In this document: piece after piece, positions 35,063 through 43,958 of the stretch | How positions within the stretch are numbered: position 1 is the stretch's first letter | How the letters are laid out: every line of letters begins with the position of its first letter | NCBI GenBank assembly: GCA_021820965.1 | Contig: JAKACZ010000033.1 | Location: 1-55,501, forward strand | Reading direction: 5' to 3' | DNA from: Bacillota bacterium | Lineage (GTDB): Bacteria > Bacillota > Sulfobacillia > Sulfobacillales > Sulfobacillaceae | DNA: 55,501 bases | Notes under the pieces: model-generated | What the model was told of the DNA's origin: nothing | The model's input: only the letters and a program-made list of their open reading frames with translations | Databases searched by the model: none | Translations under genes and position numbers: made by a program

Positions 35063-36253
35063 TCACCCACCGGAAATCCATCGGCGCCTGTCTGCCGCGA
35101 ATTGGCAAGACGTGTCCCTGACACCGGATTTTGGCCCCACCATCACCGGCACTAGGCAGCGTCGGTGAACCATCCGCTGCTTATAACGGGTGACACGGTC
35201 GATGACTCGCGTCATGCTTTCCGGAAACAATTTGGCGCCATGGCAATTGCCGCGATAAACCCGAGAGAGCAAGGGAAAACCGCCATCCCGGGTGGCCGCC
35301 AGGGCCAACCGGGCGGCGGTCATCCCGCCTCGCTTTGTTATGGCCCCGTTGGGCGACACTGGCGGGCGTCGCGGGGTGAAAGAAGGTAAAACAGTTGGTG
35401 GCATCATAGAGGATCTCGTCCAACCGGACCTGATAGCAGGTCTGAACGGTTTGTCAGACCGCCTCATGAACTCTCCCGCCGCCTAATCCTTACGGATTGA
35501 GGCGGGGGTTTCTGAGGTCGCCCTCAGAAGTTCCTGGCTCATTGATCGGTGCGCCGGGGCCGTTGGCCCTAGACGTCTTACGCTAATCTCCCCAGGCGTA
35601 GATTCGGACCGCTCCGGCCCTATGTCCTTATCATAGGACAAAAGTTTTGGCATGTCTAGCCCTGCGGGCTCGCCCGCTAACCCCCTCTTGGCCGTTGGCC
35701 TAAGAAGGGGAATGCGCGGGTGTTGTGTTCAATCTGAAAGACCGTATCCGTGTCTAAAATGGGGAGGTCGTCCGTCGTGTGGGGCATGGTCGCTTCAGGA
35801 CAAATCAGAGATCCCAGTGATCCCAGAAGTTTTGGGCGTCGAGCAGGGTGGGCCCAAGCCCCCCCACTGCGCGGGCACCATGGTCTTTTCGATCTAGGGC
35901 CCAAATCCCTACCAGCCTGTCTCCGGGGCGCAGAGTTTCGCGAGCACCGCGAGCACCCCTAGCGCAATATAGGTGCCGGGGCTTAAGCCTGGCCGACGTT
36001 TCGGCACCCGCCGATTCACAGCCTCCACCAGGACCAGGTCGCGGATGTGGTCGGCTGTACCGAGATAGACGGTCTCGGTCTTTACGCGGCTCGGCCCTTT
36101 CCCGGAATCCCCCTGGCCGAGCTTTCGCACGATACGACCATTGGGAACTGGTAGACTGGCTCTTTCATGCCGGGGGGATCGGTTGGCCACAATCGTCGCC
36201 ATAGGCGTCCCTCCTCGCGTTACCTTGACACATTCGACGTGAATTTCCTGCAT
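35063..36253 (-). mobile_element. IS1634-type transposase remnant
   Basis: Minus-strand pieces in several frames: an N-terminal part at 36253-35909 ('LPVPNGRIVRKLGQGDSGKG', 'TETVYLGTADHIRDLV'), a poorly readable middle at 35904-35677, and the start of the DDE domain at 35467-35063 ('DEILYDATNCFTFF', 'VAQRGHNKARRDD', 'AATRDGGFPLLSRVYRGN'). The 'LYDTTNfFTf..' and 'qRGhsKdkR.Dl' blocks are typical of IS1634-like proteins. The second half of the catalytic domain is missing, and a small palindromic element interrupts it at about 35466-35715. It is inactive. Confidence 0.7.
35466..35715 (-). mobile_element. Small IS200/IS605-like element with palindromic ends
   Basis: About 250 bases lying inside the IS1634-type remnant. 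Its left end (minus strand) has the imperfect hairpin at 35710-35682, CCCCTTCTTAGGCC with GGCCAAGAGGGG. Its right end has the hairpin at 35508-35475, in which CCCCCGCCTCAATCC is paired with GGATTAGGCGGCGGG. Between them are GC-rich stems such as 'CTTCTGAGGGCGACCTCAGAA'-like structure at about 35512-35532. Subterminal hairpins and a structured 3' end are the features of IS605-type elements, whose 3' region encodes the guide-like RNA of TnpB. No tnpA or tnpB gene remains, so it would have to move by help from elsewhere. Confidence 0.5.
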
Positions 36254-36634
36254 GTATCAGAAGAATTTGCTAACCTTACACTTCGAATGGCCCGAAGCCT
36301 TTGTTTATATAGATATGGAGAGTGGTTATAGTGCCTGGCTCGAATTCATCACACGCGGCGGTACTGAGGAATTACGGAGGTTGATGCGACACAAGACACC
36401 GGCCCCCTTCTTGAGGCAATGGGGGCAGGAGCCTAGGGCCGGTGTGGCTGCATGGATTATCGCGTAAGTCTAGGCGGTAGTTGTGTCGCTCTTGGGCAGA
36501 AAAACGAAAGAACGATCCTTGTGGAGTCTAGTCTATCAAAGAATGCGTGACCCGCTTCGCTTTTAACCGTTAAAGTACTGGTGGACGCGGGCACACGGCG
36601 GGCTTGTATACATTACGAACCACGCCGCAGGCGC
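36254..36634. other. Gene-poor stretch
   Basis: A plus-strand open frame of 71 codons (36252-36467) starts at an ATG next to the transposase remnant but has no ribosome binding site or recognisable motif, and I do not support it as a gene. The rest shows no gene or clear terminator. Confidence 0.3.
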
Positions 36635-37408
36635 CTACCTGGGATACATACCTCCGTCGAGGGACAGGACCTGGTTAGTGAGGTAGGGATTTCGGAGGAT
36701 GGCCAAGGCTAAATCCGCCACTTCTACGGGCCGCCCGAGTTTCCCCACGGGGATTTGCTCAAGCAGTTGATGTGGGTCACCAGGGAGCATGCCAGTTTCA
36801 GCGATCAGAGCAGGCGCCAAGGCGTTGACGGTCACCCCAAACGGGGCGAGTCGACCGGCTAGGAAGTGCGTGAGGCCGTGAAGTCCAGCCTTCGATGCAG
36901 CGTAGTGCGGTCCAACGATCCCGCCTGTAAATGCCGCAACGGATGAAATAAAGAGGATCCGACCGAACCGACGGTCGCGCATTCCGGGCACTGTCCGCTG
37001 CGCCAACAAAAAGGGGGCGCGGAGGTTTACCGCGACCATCTCGTCAAAGTTCTCCACGCTGATGTCCCCCCAAGGTTGAACACGCGCCAATCCCGCGTTG
37101 CTGACTAATATATCGACGGCGCCGAGTGCGGCTTCCACCTCAGTGATGATAGCGGCTGGAGTGCTTGGGTGCCGCAGGTCGGCCTGCACTGCAATCGCCC
37201 GACCTCCGATGGCCCGGACCTCTGCGACGATCTCTTCAGCCACTTTTGCTTGAGTGCCGTAACTAAGGGCGACAGTCGCCCCCTCAGTGACGAGCGCTTT
37301 TACGAGTGCCCGCCCAATACCTCCAGTTCCGCCTGTGACAAGCGCAACTCGACCATCGAGTCCTGCCAGAGGCGTGGTGACGCTCATAAGTTCGTGATTA
37401 TCGGTCAT
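36635..37408 (-). CDS. Short-chain dehydrogenase/reductase, FabG-like
   Basis: A 257-residue classical SDR. The nucleotide motif is TGGTGGIG, followed by 'VSNAG', the catalytic Ser in 'ILFISSVAAF', YAASK (Tyr and Lys) and the C-terminal 'NQVLSLDGGMYP'. GGGAGGA lies before the ATG. Sequence blocks resemble 3-oxoacyl-reductase-type SDRs, but the family is broad and the gene stands alone between transposase pieces, so a substrate cannot be given. It may be cargo brought in with the flanking IS1634-type sequences. Only distantly similar to the SDR at 6823. Confidence 0.88.
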   Translation of the reverse strand: MTDNHELMSVTTPLAGLDGRVALVTGGTGGIGRALVKALVTEGATVALSYGTQAKVAEEIVAEVRAIGGRAIAVQADLRHPSTPAAIITEVEAALGAVDILVSNAGLARVQPWGDISVENFDEMVAVNLRAPFLLAQRTVPGMRDRRFGRILFISSVAAFTGGIVGPHYAASKAGLHGLTHFLAGRLAPFGVTVNALAPALIAETGMLPGDPHQLLEQIPVGKLGRPVEVADLALAILRNPYLTNQVLSLDGGMYPR

Positions 37409-37564
37409 TTTAATATCCTCCCATTACTATTTATACCAGTTATGCCAGTACAAAACCCTTGAGGCACGGCGAGACCTCGTGTTGCTCAGCTTGATGTACT
37501 CATACGCGTTGTGGTCGATTGAAAAAGTCAACCGCGGGCCCTCGGGGGTCACGGAGGTCGTGAC

Positions 37565-37880
37565 CCAGTTGTGAAGGAAATGGGCAACACCCATTCCGGG
37601 ACGACCGTTCTCTTTACCGATCATACCGAGTGGTCTACCGCCCAAATTGTGGCCACGTACTCCGATACCTGGCATGCGGAAGACAGCTTTCGGGATGTGA
37701 AACATTCGTCGGGCTCCGATGGCAGCACTTCCATTGGACCGATGACAAAATTCACGTGTATGGGTTCATCTGCGTATTGGCGGTAACCCTCGCCCATCTC
37801 TTGCGCCGCGAAAGTGGCGCGCGCGGGCGTGGCGCTGAGCCTGCCCCAATTACTGCTGTTAGGTCTCACGTTATTTGACC
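37565..37880 (+). mobile_element. IS1634-type transposase C-terminal remnant
   Basis: Two plus-strand frames give the end of a transposase of the same family as the remnant at 35063: 'TTVLFTDHTEWSTAQIVATY' and 'DTWHAEDSFRDVKH' (last catalytic Glu region), then after a frameshift 'HFHWTDDKIHVYGFICVLAV' and 'TLAHLLRRE'. Intact members have 'fTDr.dWst..Iv..Yr.q..vE..Fr.mK..' here. It lies on the strand opposite to the first remnant, with the dehydrogenase gene between. Confidence 0.75.
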
Positions 37881-37904
37881 GTAATGCAGCGGATTGGTCC
37901 TGAT

Positions 37905-38280
37905 TTCCGTGGCCGAGGGCCATGGTGTTGAGGCTAACTTATTTGGTCATAGGCGCCCATTGGGCTGATTCTTCTACATTCCCAGGCCGCCTCTGAACTA
38001 AGAATACCTAGCACATTCTCGTGACAGGCATGTTAGTCGAAGTGATGACCATGAGCATGAGCGCCAACACCATGACAGGATTTCTCCCGAACCGGCACCC
38101 GCATGCGGGTGCGCCGATATTTTTCCTGCATCAAGTCACGAAATTACCATATTGAGTGAAAGCCTATGCGCCGCGACCCCCGGGGCTCGAGTCGTTCGCT
38201 GACAAGTCGGGGACCCTGGGTCAGAAGGAGACCGTACGACCGTACACGGTCATCTCCAGTCCCCCCGAGCCTCTGAACGC
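37905..38280. other. Gene-free stretch
   Basis: I see no gene, terminator or repeat that I can support here. Short open frames on both strands lack start signals and family motifs. Confidence 0.3.
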
Positions 38281-38607
38281 CTACTGTTGTGATAGTTCGT
38301 CTCGTAACCAATTATCCAGCGACCGAGGCAGGGCTTTCTCTTCTTCGGGTGAAACCCATGGTGCAACGCCATTGGCGTGAAACCACGCAATGAGTGCGCC
38401 ACGGTCGACATGAATGCGGTCAGTGACCTCACTTACCGTCAAGGGCTGGGTGGTGTACAGTGCGGTTGCGGCCCGCAACCGCAACGCACTCAGGCCTCCC
38501 TCAACCAGCATGGCGTGGACCTCGCTGTTAGTGAGACGAGCCCATTCTCGCAGGCGTTCGATTTCGTGACTCTGGTCCGGCGTGAAGGTCAATCGGTCTA
38601 CTGCCAC
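38281..38607 (-). CDS. UPF0175-like antitoxin
   Basis: A 108-residue protein. The N-terminal segment 'LTFTPDQSHEIERLREWARL' is helical, and the C-terminal half follows the UPF0175 pattern: 'ALRLRAATALYTTQPLTVSE', a helix-turn-helix-like 'VDRGALIAWFHANGV' and an acidic tail with 'SLDNWLRDEL'. UPF0175 proteins are antitoxins paired with PIN-domain toxins of the DUF3368 type. The GTG at 38607 follows AGGGGGG and overlaps the end of the toxin gene by ten bases. The order is toxin first, then antitoxin. The partner toxin is frameshifted, so this may be a leftover antidote. Confidence 0.65.
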   Translation of the reverse strand: MAVDRLTFTPDQSHEIERLREWARLTNSEVHAMLVEGGLSALRLRAATALYTTQPLTVSEVTDRIHVDRGALIAWFHANGVAPWVSPEEEKALPRSLDNWLRDELSQQ

Positions 38608-39100
38608 AACAATCGCCCCCCTTGTTTGTGTATCTTTTGAGCTGCCCACATCAACGGTGCGCTGTTTGTTGCCCTCGTCTGTTTGAGCTGCACAAAGATT
38701 ATTTCCGCCTCCGGTACATTCAGGATGCCCTGATGCCAAAACAAAATTAAGCACTGGGCCAAACTTATTGCTCGCGCCCCATATTGTTGGTTCGCGTGTT
38801 GATTCGCACGAAAATCGTCTAGCAACACCGGAGCCGACAGTTCGAGCGCCAGAGATACGACCGCCCGCTCCCCTTTGCTCAGTGTCGGTATCAAACCAGC
38901 GGGGTCTCGGATGACCAACGTCCCGACCGCCAATGCATGCCGAAATTGCCGTTGTTGAGGCAGACCCTTAGGCACGTGAAACAACTCTTTCTGCACTATA
39001 CTCGGGACGGCTATAAGCGACCACTTTTTCCAAGATACGGCTCAAGCCCTACCAGACACGCGAGGCTCCAAAATGATGTATCAACAACCGCCTCCGGATG
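38598..39100 (-). pseudogene. PIN-domain toxin (DUF3368-like), frameshifted
   Basis: Two frames reconstruct a PIN-domain RNase. The N-terminal strand is 'AVVDTSFWSLACLVGLEPYL' with the first catalytic Asp. After a slip in an A-run near 39030 it continues 'WSLIAVPSIVQKELFHVPKG', 'TLSKGERAVVSLALELSAPV' with the acidic 'KGE', and 'LLDDFRANQHA' with the later catalytic Asp pair. The layout matches DUF3368-type toxins partnered with UPF0175 antitoxins. The frameshift between the first catalytic Asp and the rest should inactivate it unless slippage on the A-run restores some product. The original start codon is unclear. Confidence 0.6.
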
Positions 39101-39345
39101 ACGGCTGACGTAAATGAAATAATCTGGCCCGATGCCCACCTTAATATGCGCCTTTCTGAAAAGCGGTCTCCCTGTGAGAATACAATTCTTTGTTAGGGCC
39201 ATCGCCCACCTGAGGTTCATCGGGCCAGTTAATTCCCAGTTCGAGGCAAGGACACTTCATCGCGAATCGCATGCCTGGGCACGACGCCGAGCGAACGAGC
39301 ATCCTCGGTGCTGGCGTAGGGCGAGTTACTGACCAACAGGAAGTT

Positions 39346-39747
39346 CTACGGACCGCCGCTTAATGCGTAAATAATGAACTTGCCGTCACGTTTCCGAAGG
39401 AATAACAGGGGCGCTGCGTCGTGCGTTTGCCTTTCGAACGCCAAGGCGAGCGGGGTTTCATACACCGGGAGACCAATCACTTTACCTCCCGTAGGGATGA
39501 ACTTCTGCCCTTGGCCGTATTTACGTTCTAGTTCGGTAAGGCTCACTTCCTTACTGGGATCCACATACGTTCGATGCTGGTACCATACACGGTCGTAACC
39601 ATAGACCATCCAATGTATTTTCTGATGCCAGTCCCCACCGTCAACAAAGAAAACGGGAATAGCCCGGACTCCCAACACACCAATACTAACCACAGCAACC
39701 CCGATAAGAACACCGACAGTAAGCTTGCTTCGTCGACTCAAATCCAT
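39346..39747 (-). CDS. Small membrane-anchored protein of unknown function
   Basis: About 133 residues with a basic N-terminus, one hydrophobic helix at residues 9-27 ('LTVGVLIGVAVVSIGVLGV') and a soluble domain outside the cell of about 105 residues. The domain holds 'VYGYDRVWYQHRTYVDPSKE', a Gly-rich turn and 'PLLFLRKRDGKFIIYALSGG', and looks mostly beta. It has no Cys and no lipobox. Similar small outer domains are found in many Firmicutes without a known role. The ATG at 39747 has GGAAAGAG eight bases upstream; a GTG at 39756 is in frame. No operon partner. Confidence 0.7.
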   Translation of the reverse strand: MDLSRRSKLTVGVLIGVAVVSIGVLGVRAIPVFFVDGGDWHQKIHWMVYGYDRVWYQHRTYVDPSKEVSLTELERKYGQGQKFIPTGGKVIGLPVYETPLALAFERQTHDAAPLLFLRKRDGKFIIYALSGGP

Positions 39748-39759
39748 CCCCTCCACTCT

Positions 39760-40579
39760 TTCCGTGCGTATCCGCCGCCTACCCCCATGTACTTACATCT
39801 CCGTACGTTTCGGTATGCGGCGGTTGTTCATGAGCCACCGGCGTATGCGGGACCCCGCCATTTCCCAAGCCCGCCATTCCTTGAGCCTTAGTGCCCCGCG
39901 GTTCTCTATGGCGGGACCGGGACCGCTTCCATCGTCGCCAGAGACGAGGGCGCAAAAGCTACGGCGAAGCCGGTTGTCGGTTCCGTTGTCGGCGTGTCCA
40001 CCAGAGCGTAGTAGCCCATCCTGCGCGACATCGATTGACCTGCTGGATTCGCCCATGCGTCCCGGCACAACGCGTCGGTCGATGAGGTGCCGCAAGCGGC
40101 GATGGCGTCACAGTGATTCACCGGCCAGCCTTGCTCGGTGCTTCAGGAATTTAAAATCGAGGTGCAGGCGCTGGGTTATTCTGTCGTTTGGTTCACCGCT
40201 AGATGGGGCGTCCGGTGTGCACCAACACCGCCCCGCATCGATTGCACTTCCTATTCGTCCGGCTGGAAGTTTGCTGCCGGCATGTACCAGTCAGAAGGGT
40301 CAGCTGGAACCCGTCTACGACCGATACAGGCTGACCCTCACGGGCTCGCCGTCGGTACTCCCACACGGAAAATCCGTGTTTTTTCAGCGATGAAAAATAG
40401 CCCCGAATGCAACAGAACACGTGGGCTCCACTGGTAGAGTTTAATCATCCGAATGTCTTGTTCAGCTTCATTCTTGGTAGACGCCACCCGCAATTCACTC
40501 GTAAACCACACCTTGGGTGCTCCTGCAGGTTCCGAGTTCCCCTCTTGGGTCTGAGCGCCGTTCGTCGCCGAGTGTCATC
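39760..40579. other. Long gene-free stretch, probably decayed DNA
   Basis: 820 bases without a supported gene. Overlapping open frames of 60-220 codons on both strands lack start signals and look low in complexity (Arg and Ser rich). A minus-strand segment at 40200-40260 has 'CNRCG', part of a possible zinc finger as found in transposon proteins, but this is too short to assign. Dense GC-rich stems in 39800-40100 may indicate structured RNA or a decayed element. Confidence 0.3.
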
Positions 40580-40765
40580 TCATCCCTGTTGCAATTGTTT
40601 GGCCAAGGCGGCCAACTGGTCGGCGGTCCGCACATCGCGGCCAGACGTGATGGCCTCGTCACAAGCCTTTTCCCCGTCGGCCCATGCTGGCGTGGCGCGC
40701 TTGATGGTCGTGGTTGATGACCCCGTGCCGTGCGTGCCGACCGGAAATCCGGGTTGATCTGTCAC
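40580..40765 (-). CDS. Small hypothetical protein downstream of the peptidase
   Basis: A possible 61-residue protein that starts 20 bases after the peptidase stop on the same strand. It is hydrophilic and has the helical C-terminal half 'TADQLAALAKQLQQG'. The start is a GTG with AAAGGAAA about 13 bases upstream. No family is recognised. It may be co-translated with the peptidase, or be a chance open frame. Confidence 0.4.
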   Translation of the reverse strand: MTDQPGFPVGTHGTGSSTTTIKRATPAWADGEKACDEAITSGRDVRTADQLAALAKQLQQG

Positions 40766-40784
40766 TCCACGTGTTTTCCTTTCG

Positions 40785-42890
40785 CTAGAGGTTCTCTTCG
40801 AAATATTGCAAGAGGTGCCGTTCTTGATAGAGCTTGGTCGCCGGATTGCTAATCATATGGCGTGAATCGGGCAGTACCACCAAGTCGAAATCCTTGCCCG
40901 CTTGCACAAATGCGTCAATGATGGCCGCAGAATGGCGGAAATGCACATTTTCGTCCACCATCCCGTGTATTAACAGCAGTTTGCCTTGAAGCCTTCCCGC
41001 TTTGTTCACCAAGCTGGTGCTCTCATAGCCTTGGTGATTGTCGTCATCCGTGCCCAAATACCGTTCGGTATAGGCGGTGTCGTACCAGCGAAAGTCGGTA
41101 ACGGGCGCACCCGCCACGCCCACGCGAAAAATTTCGGGGGCCATCAAGAGCGCCCGCAAGGTCATGTAACCGCCATAACTCCAGCCATAAATGCCGACAC
41201 GCGAGAGATTTGCCGGCCAGTGCTGCGCCACATGGCGCAAGCCCATAATTTGATCGGTGAGCTCAACATCGCCGAAGTGTCGAAAAAGCGGCCGTTCAAA
41301 CGCGTGTCCTCGATTAGCGCTGCCGCGGTTATCCAATTTCATGACTAAAAATCCCCGCTGCGCCAGATATTGAGCTTCAAGGTCGACCGTTTCCAGCCAG
41401 TCGTCCACCACCACTTGCGCATGGGGACCGCCATACACCGCCACGACCAATGGCCAGCCGCCAGCGGGCGCGTCACCGTCGGGACAATAGACCAAGCCGT
41501 TAAGTTCGGTTCCATCCTCTGCCGCCAGGGTAAAGAACTCGGGCGGGATAAGTTTTAGATCGTCAGGCGATGTTGCACTGGGCACAATAATACGGAATAC
41601 ACCCCCACCCACCACGTAGCGGGTTTCCGGCGCCTTTTCCCTGCTGGAATAACCATCAATCCAGGCATGTCCATCACGGGCAACCACCACCTGATGATCG
41701 CCGGGTTCCGGGGTTAAATCCACTATTTTTCCGGTCATCCAGTCAATCTCCATCAAGATACGCTCCAAGGCCCGGTTGCGGGTGGCCGAGACATAGGCGC
41801 GATGGCGATGCGAATCAACGGCAAGGATATCCAGAACATCCCACGACACCGGCTCCCCTGGAATAAGAGTCCACCCATGGTCAGGCGTCACAAGCAAAAG
41901 CTTTCGATGACCTCCGCGCTCACTGCAGGTGATGAGCAGGTTGTCCTCGCTGACATAACTTTTTTGCGGCCGATTAATCCACTCCGGCGACGATTCCTCA
42001 TAGATGCGGGCGAGCGAGCGGCCGTCACTGCCATACCGATCCCAGGCGAGATGCTGTTGGCTGCGTGAAGTGCTCAGCACCAAAAACTCACCTCCGGGTG
42101 CCCATAGAACATCTAAGAGATAACGGTGCGTTCCATCCCAATCGATCCAGCGGATGGCACCGTCTCCTCCATCATTCAACGATCGAATCCCCAGCCGGAC
42201 TTTTGCATTGTCTTGACCGACAAAGGGATAGCGATGGGGTTCCAGCCACACATCACGCGCCTCTTGATGCACAATCGAATACACCGGAAGGTGCCGCTCG
42301 TCGACCTCCGCCAGCACCGCCCAGGCGCCATCGGGGCTAATCCAATAGCCTTGCGAGCGATCCAGTTCCTCTTGGGCGATATATTCGGCCAGTCCGTAGG
42401 TCAGGCCCTCCTCTGCGCCGACGGTCAACCATTCAAGTGTTCCGTCTTCGGCCGCAATGCGGCAAAGATTGCCACCGACAACCCCAAACACATACCGTCC
42501 GTCGCTTGACAGCCACGGATCCACGACGTCCTGGACGTCGGACATTGGCGTGAGCGGTCCGCCCTTGCGGCTTATGTATAGGCGGCCGCGCTGGGGTACT
42601 AAAACGGTGTCGCCCTGGACCTGGTAGGCGGCGATGCCGTCCCAGCGCCGGCGGAGCCGCTGGCGGCGCATTTCCTCGTCAAAAGTGTCGGCATCAGCAT
42701 GATCGGGAGCTTCCGCTACCAGGCGATGCGTATTAGAGGTAACCTCATAAGCCCACAGCGCTCGGTTGGTCCCTTCGGGCGCGAACAAATAGTAAAGAGT
42801 CTGGCCGTCGTCCGAAAACTGCCACATGGCGGGAATGCGGGTGCCAGGCTTGGGAAATGCCGCGACGTCTTCGATGGATAGTCTATTCAT
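40785..42890 (-). CDS. S9-family dipeptidyl peptidase (DPP IV-like)
   Basis: A 701-residue serine peptidase. The N-terminal two thirds form a beta-propeller, including the Glu-rich segment 'GLAEYIAQEELDRSQGYWIS' that binds the substrate's free N-terminus in DPP IV. The C-terminal alpha/beta hydrolase domain has the nucleophile elbow GWSYGGY, Asp in 'GMVDENVHF' and His in 'PDSRHMIS'. It removes dipeptides from peptide N-termini, usually after Pro or Ala. There is no signal peptide, so it is probably cytoplasmic. The ATG at 42890 was chosen over the longer frame from 43028 because homology begins there. It stands alone on this strand, back to back with the small gene at 43022. Confidence 0.9.
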   Translation of the reverse strand: MNRLSIEDVAAFPKPGTRIPAMWQFSDDGQTLYYLFAPEGTNRALWAYEVTSNTHRLVAEAPDHADADTFDEEMRRQRLRRRWDGIAAYQVQGDTVLVPQRGRLYISRKGGPLTPMSDVQDVVDPWLSSDGRYVFGVVGGNLCRIAAEDGTLEWLTVGAEEGLTYGLAEYIAQEELDRSQGYWISPDGAWAVLAEVDERHLPVYSIVHQEARDVWLEPHRYPFVGQDNAKVRLGIRSLNDGGDGAIRWIDWDGTHRYLLDVLWAPGGEFLVLSTSRSQQHLAWDRYGSDGRSLARIYEESSPEWINRPQKSYVSEDNLLITCSERGGHRKLLLVTPDHGWTLIPGEPVSWDVLDILAVDSHRHRAYVSATRNRALERILMEIDWMTGKIVDLTPEPGDHQVVVARDGHAWIDGYSSREKAPETRYVVGGGVFRIIVPSATSPDDLKLIPPEFFTLAAEDGTELNGLVYCPDGDAPAGGWPLVVAVYGGPHAQVVVDDWLETVDLEAQYLAQRGFLVMKLDNRGSANRGHAFERPLFRHFGDVELTDQIMGLRHVAQHWPANLSRVGIYGWSYGGYMTLRALLMAPEIFRVGVAGAPVTDFRWYDTAYTERYLGTDDDNHQGYESTSLVNKAGRLQGKLLLIHGMVDENVHFRHSAAIIDAFVQAGKDFDLVVLPDSRHMISNPATKLYQERHLLQYFEENL

Positions 42891-43021
42891 GATGCACCAC
42901 ACCTGCCTTCTCTCTTCCAGTTTCTCCAGGGCCGATCTATCTTCCACGTCCGCCCGTCTTTCCCTGCCGCCTCGCATAGGCTCGGTTCCTTTTGCGGAAA
43001 GTATGAGTGGAGGTGAGGCTA

Positions 43022-43222
43022 ATGGCACGAAAAAAGCCCCTGGTGGAGGATGCGCGCAAGGGATTGGACGCGTTGCGAAGCCAGTTGTTTGAGGACATGC
43101 GGAACGGCTCTGCCGGCTCCTATCGCGATCAATTCCGTTCGTTGGCGCGAAAGCGCGTCACTGTTATGACTGGTGCTCAGGATGGGAAGCAGCCGGATCC
43201 AAAATCTGACCCAAGTCGCTAA
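43022..43222 (+). CDS. Small basic protein, possibly an alpha/beta-type SASP
   Basis: A 66-residue hydrophilic protein beginning 'ARKKPLVEDARKGLDALRSQ', which resembles the first helix of small acid-soluble spore proteins ('..pea..aLdqmK.Eia.ElG'). The second half, rich in Arg, Ser and Asp, matches poorly, so the assignment is tentative. SASPs coat DNA in spores and are split on germination by the Gpr protease. GGAGGTGAG lies before the ATG at 43022, a strong ribosome binding site. The last 59 bases overlap the end of dapB on the other strand. The gene diverges from the peptidase. Confidence 0.6.
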   Translation: MARKKPLVEDARKGLDALRSQLFEDMRNGSAGSYRDQFRSLARKRVTVMTGAQDGKQPDPKSDPSR

Positions 43223-43946
43223 CCACACGCCCGCCCAAACGGTGCACCTGGCGCACCGCGGCCAGCACGCCGTCGACATAGGCGGTGCGATCGTGTACGT
43301 CGTGCCGAATGGAGAGCATTTGACCCTGAGCGCCAAAAATGACGGCCTGGTGCGCCACCATGCCGGGCAATCTCAACGAATGCACGGGAATCGTATCGGC
43401 GGGCCGCTTCAATGCCTCTCCCAGCATTCCCGCCATCACCTTGGCCGTGCCGGAGGGACGATCCTTTTTCCCGGCATGGTGGCCTTCCACCACCTCGACC
43501 GCCTCAAAATAGCGGCTCGCCTCGCGGGCTAACCGTTCAGCCACCCAGGCACCCAGCGAAAAGTTGGCGATAACGGCGGCGCCGACGCCCGTGTCTTCCA
43601 CTCGCGCCGCCAGCATTTGGCGCGCCCGTGCCGAAAACCCGGTGGTCCCCACAACAATGTCCCAATGCCGGTCGATTGCTTGAAAGAGCCTGTCGAGAGC
43701 CGACTCGGGCTCGGTAAAGTCGACCAGCACCGCATACGGCACGTCAATCTGGTCCAAACTGGCGGTCAACTGGATGGAGATGGTCGGATCCCCCCACAGC
43801 ATCCCCAGCGACATGCCGGCGTGGCGCAGCGACAATGCTCCCAGCAACTCCAGGTCGGCGGCGGCTTGAATCGCCCGGCCAACGGCGCCGCCGGTCTTCC
43901 CGGTGACGCCTGCCACCACGACCGGAATCTGTTCCAGCTTATCCAT
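43164..43946 (-). CDS. dapB: 4-hydroxy-tetrahydrodipicolinate reductase
   Basis: A 260-residue enzyme of the lysine and dipicolinate pathway; it reduces hydroxy-tetrahydrodipicolinate with NAD(P)H in the cytoplasm. The nucleotide motif GVTGKTGGAVG is at the N-terminus, 'VVGTTGF' forms the cofactor loop, and 'VEVVEGHHAGKKDRPSGTA' is the family's catalytic HH..K.D.PSGTA signature with both His residues and Lys. Length is normal. It follows the acyl-CoA dehydrogenase gene by 12 bases, with GGGGGTGG before the ATG, so it is transcribed with a fatty-acid/propionate-type gene set, an unusual neighbourhood. Confidence 0.92.
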   Translation of the reverse strand: MDKLEQIPVVVAGVTGKTGGAVGRAIQAAADLELLGALSLRHAGMSLGMLWGDPTISIQLTASLDQIDVPYAVLVDFTEPESALDRLFQAIDRHWDIVVGTTGFSARARQMLAARVEDTGVGAAVIANFSLGAWVAERLAREASRYFEAVEVVEGHHAGKKDRPSGTAKVMAGMLGEALKRPADTIPVHSLRLPGMVAHQAVIFGAQGQMLSIRHDVHDRTAYVDGVLAAVRQVHRLGGRVVSDLGQILDPAASHPEHQS

Positions 43947-43958
43947 ACGCCACCCCCT

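Noticed and set aside
36252..36467. A 71-codon plus-strand open frame
   Set aside because: No ribosome binding site, no motif and unusual composition; it borders a transposase relic.
39725..40393. A plus-strand open frame of 222 codons
   Set aside because: It is rich in Arg, Ser and Pro, lacks a ribosome binding site, overlaps the start of the membrane protein gene on the other strand and matches no family.
40199..40420. A minus-strand frame with CNRCG, possibly a zinc finger
   Set aside because: Only one Cys pair is present and no second pair or adjoining domain can be read, so no assignment was made.
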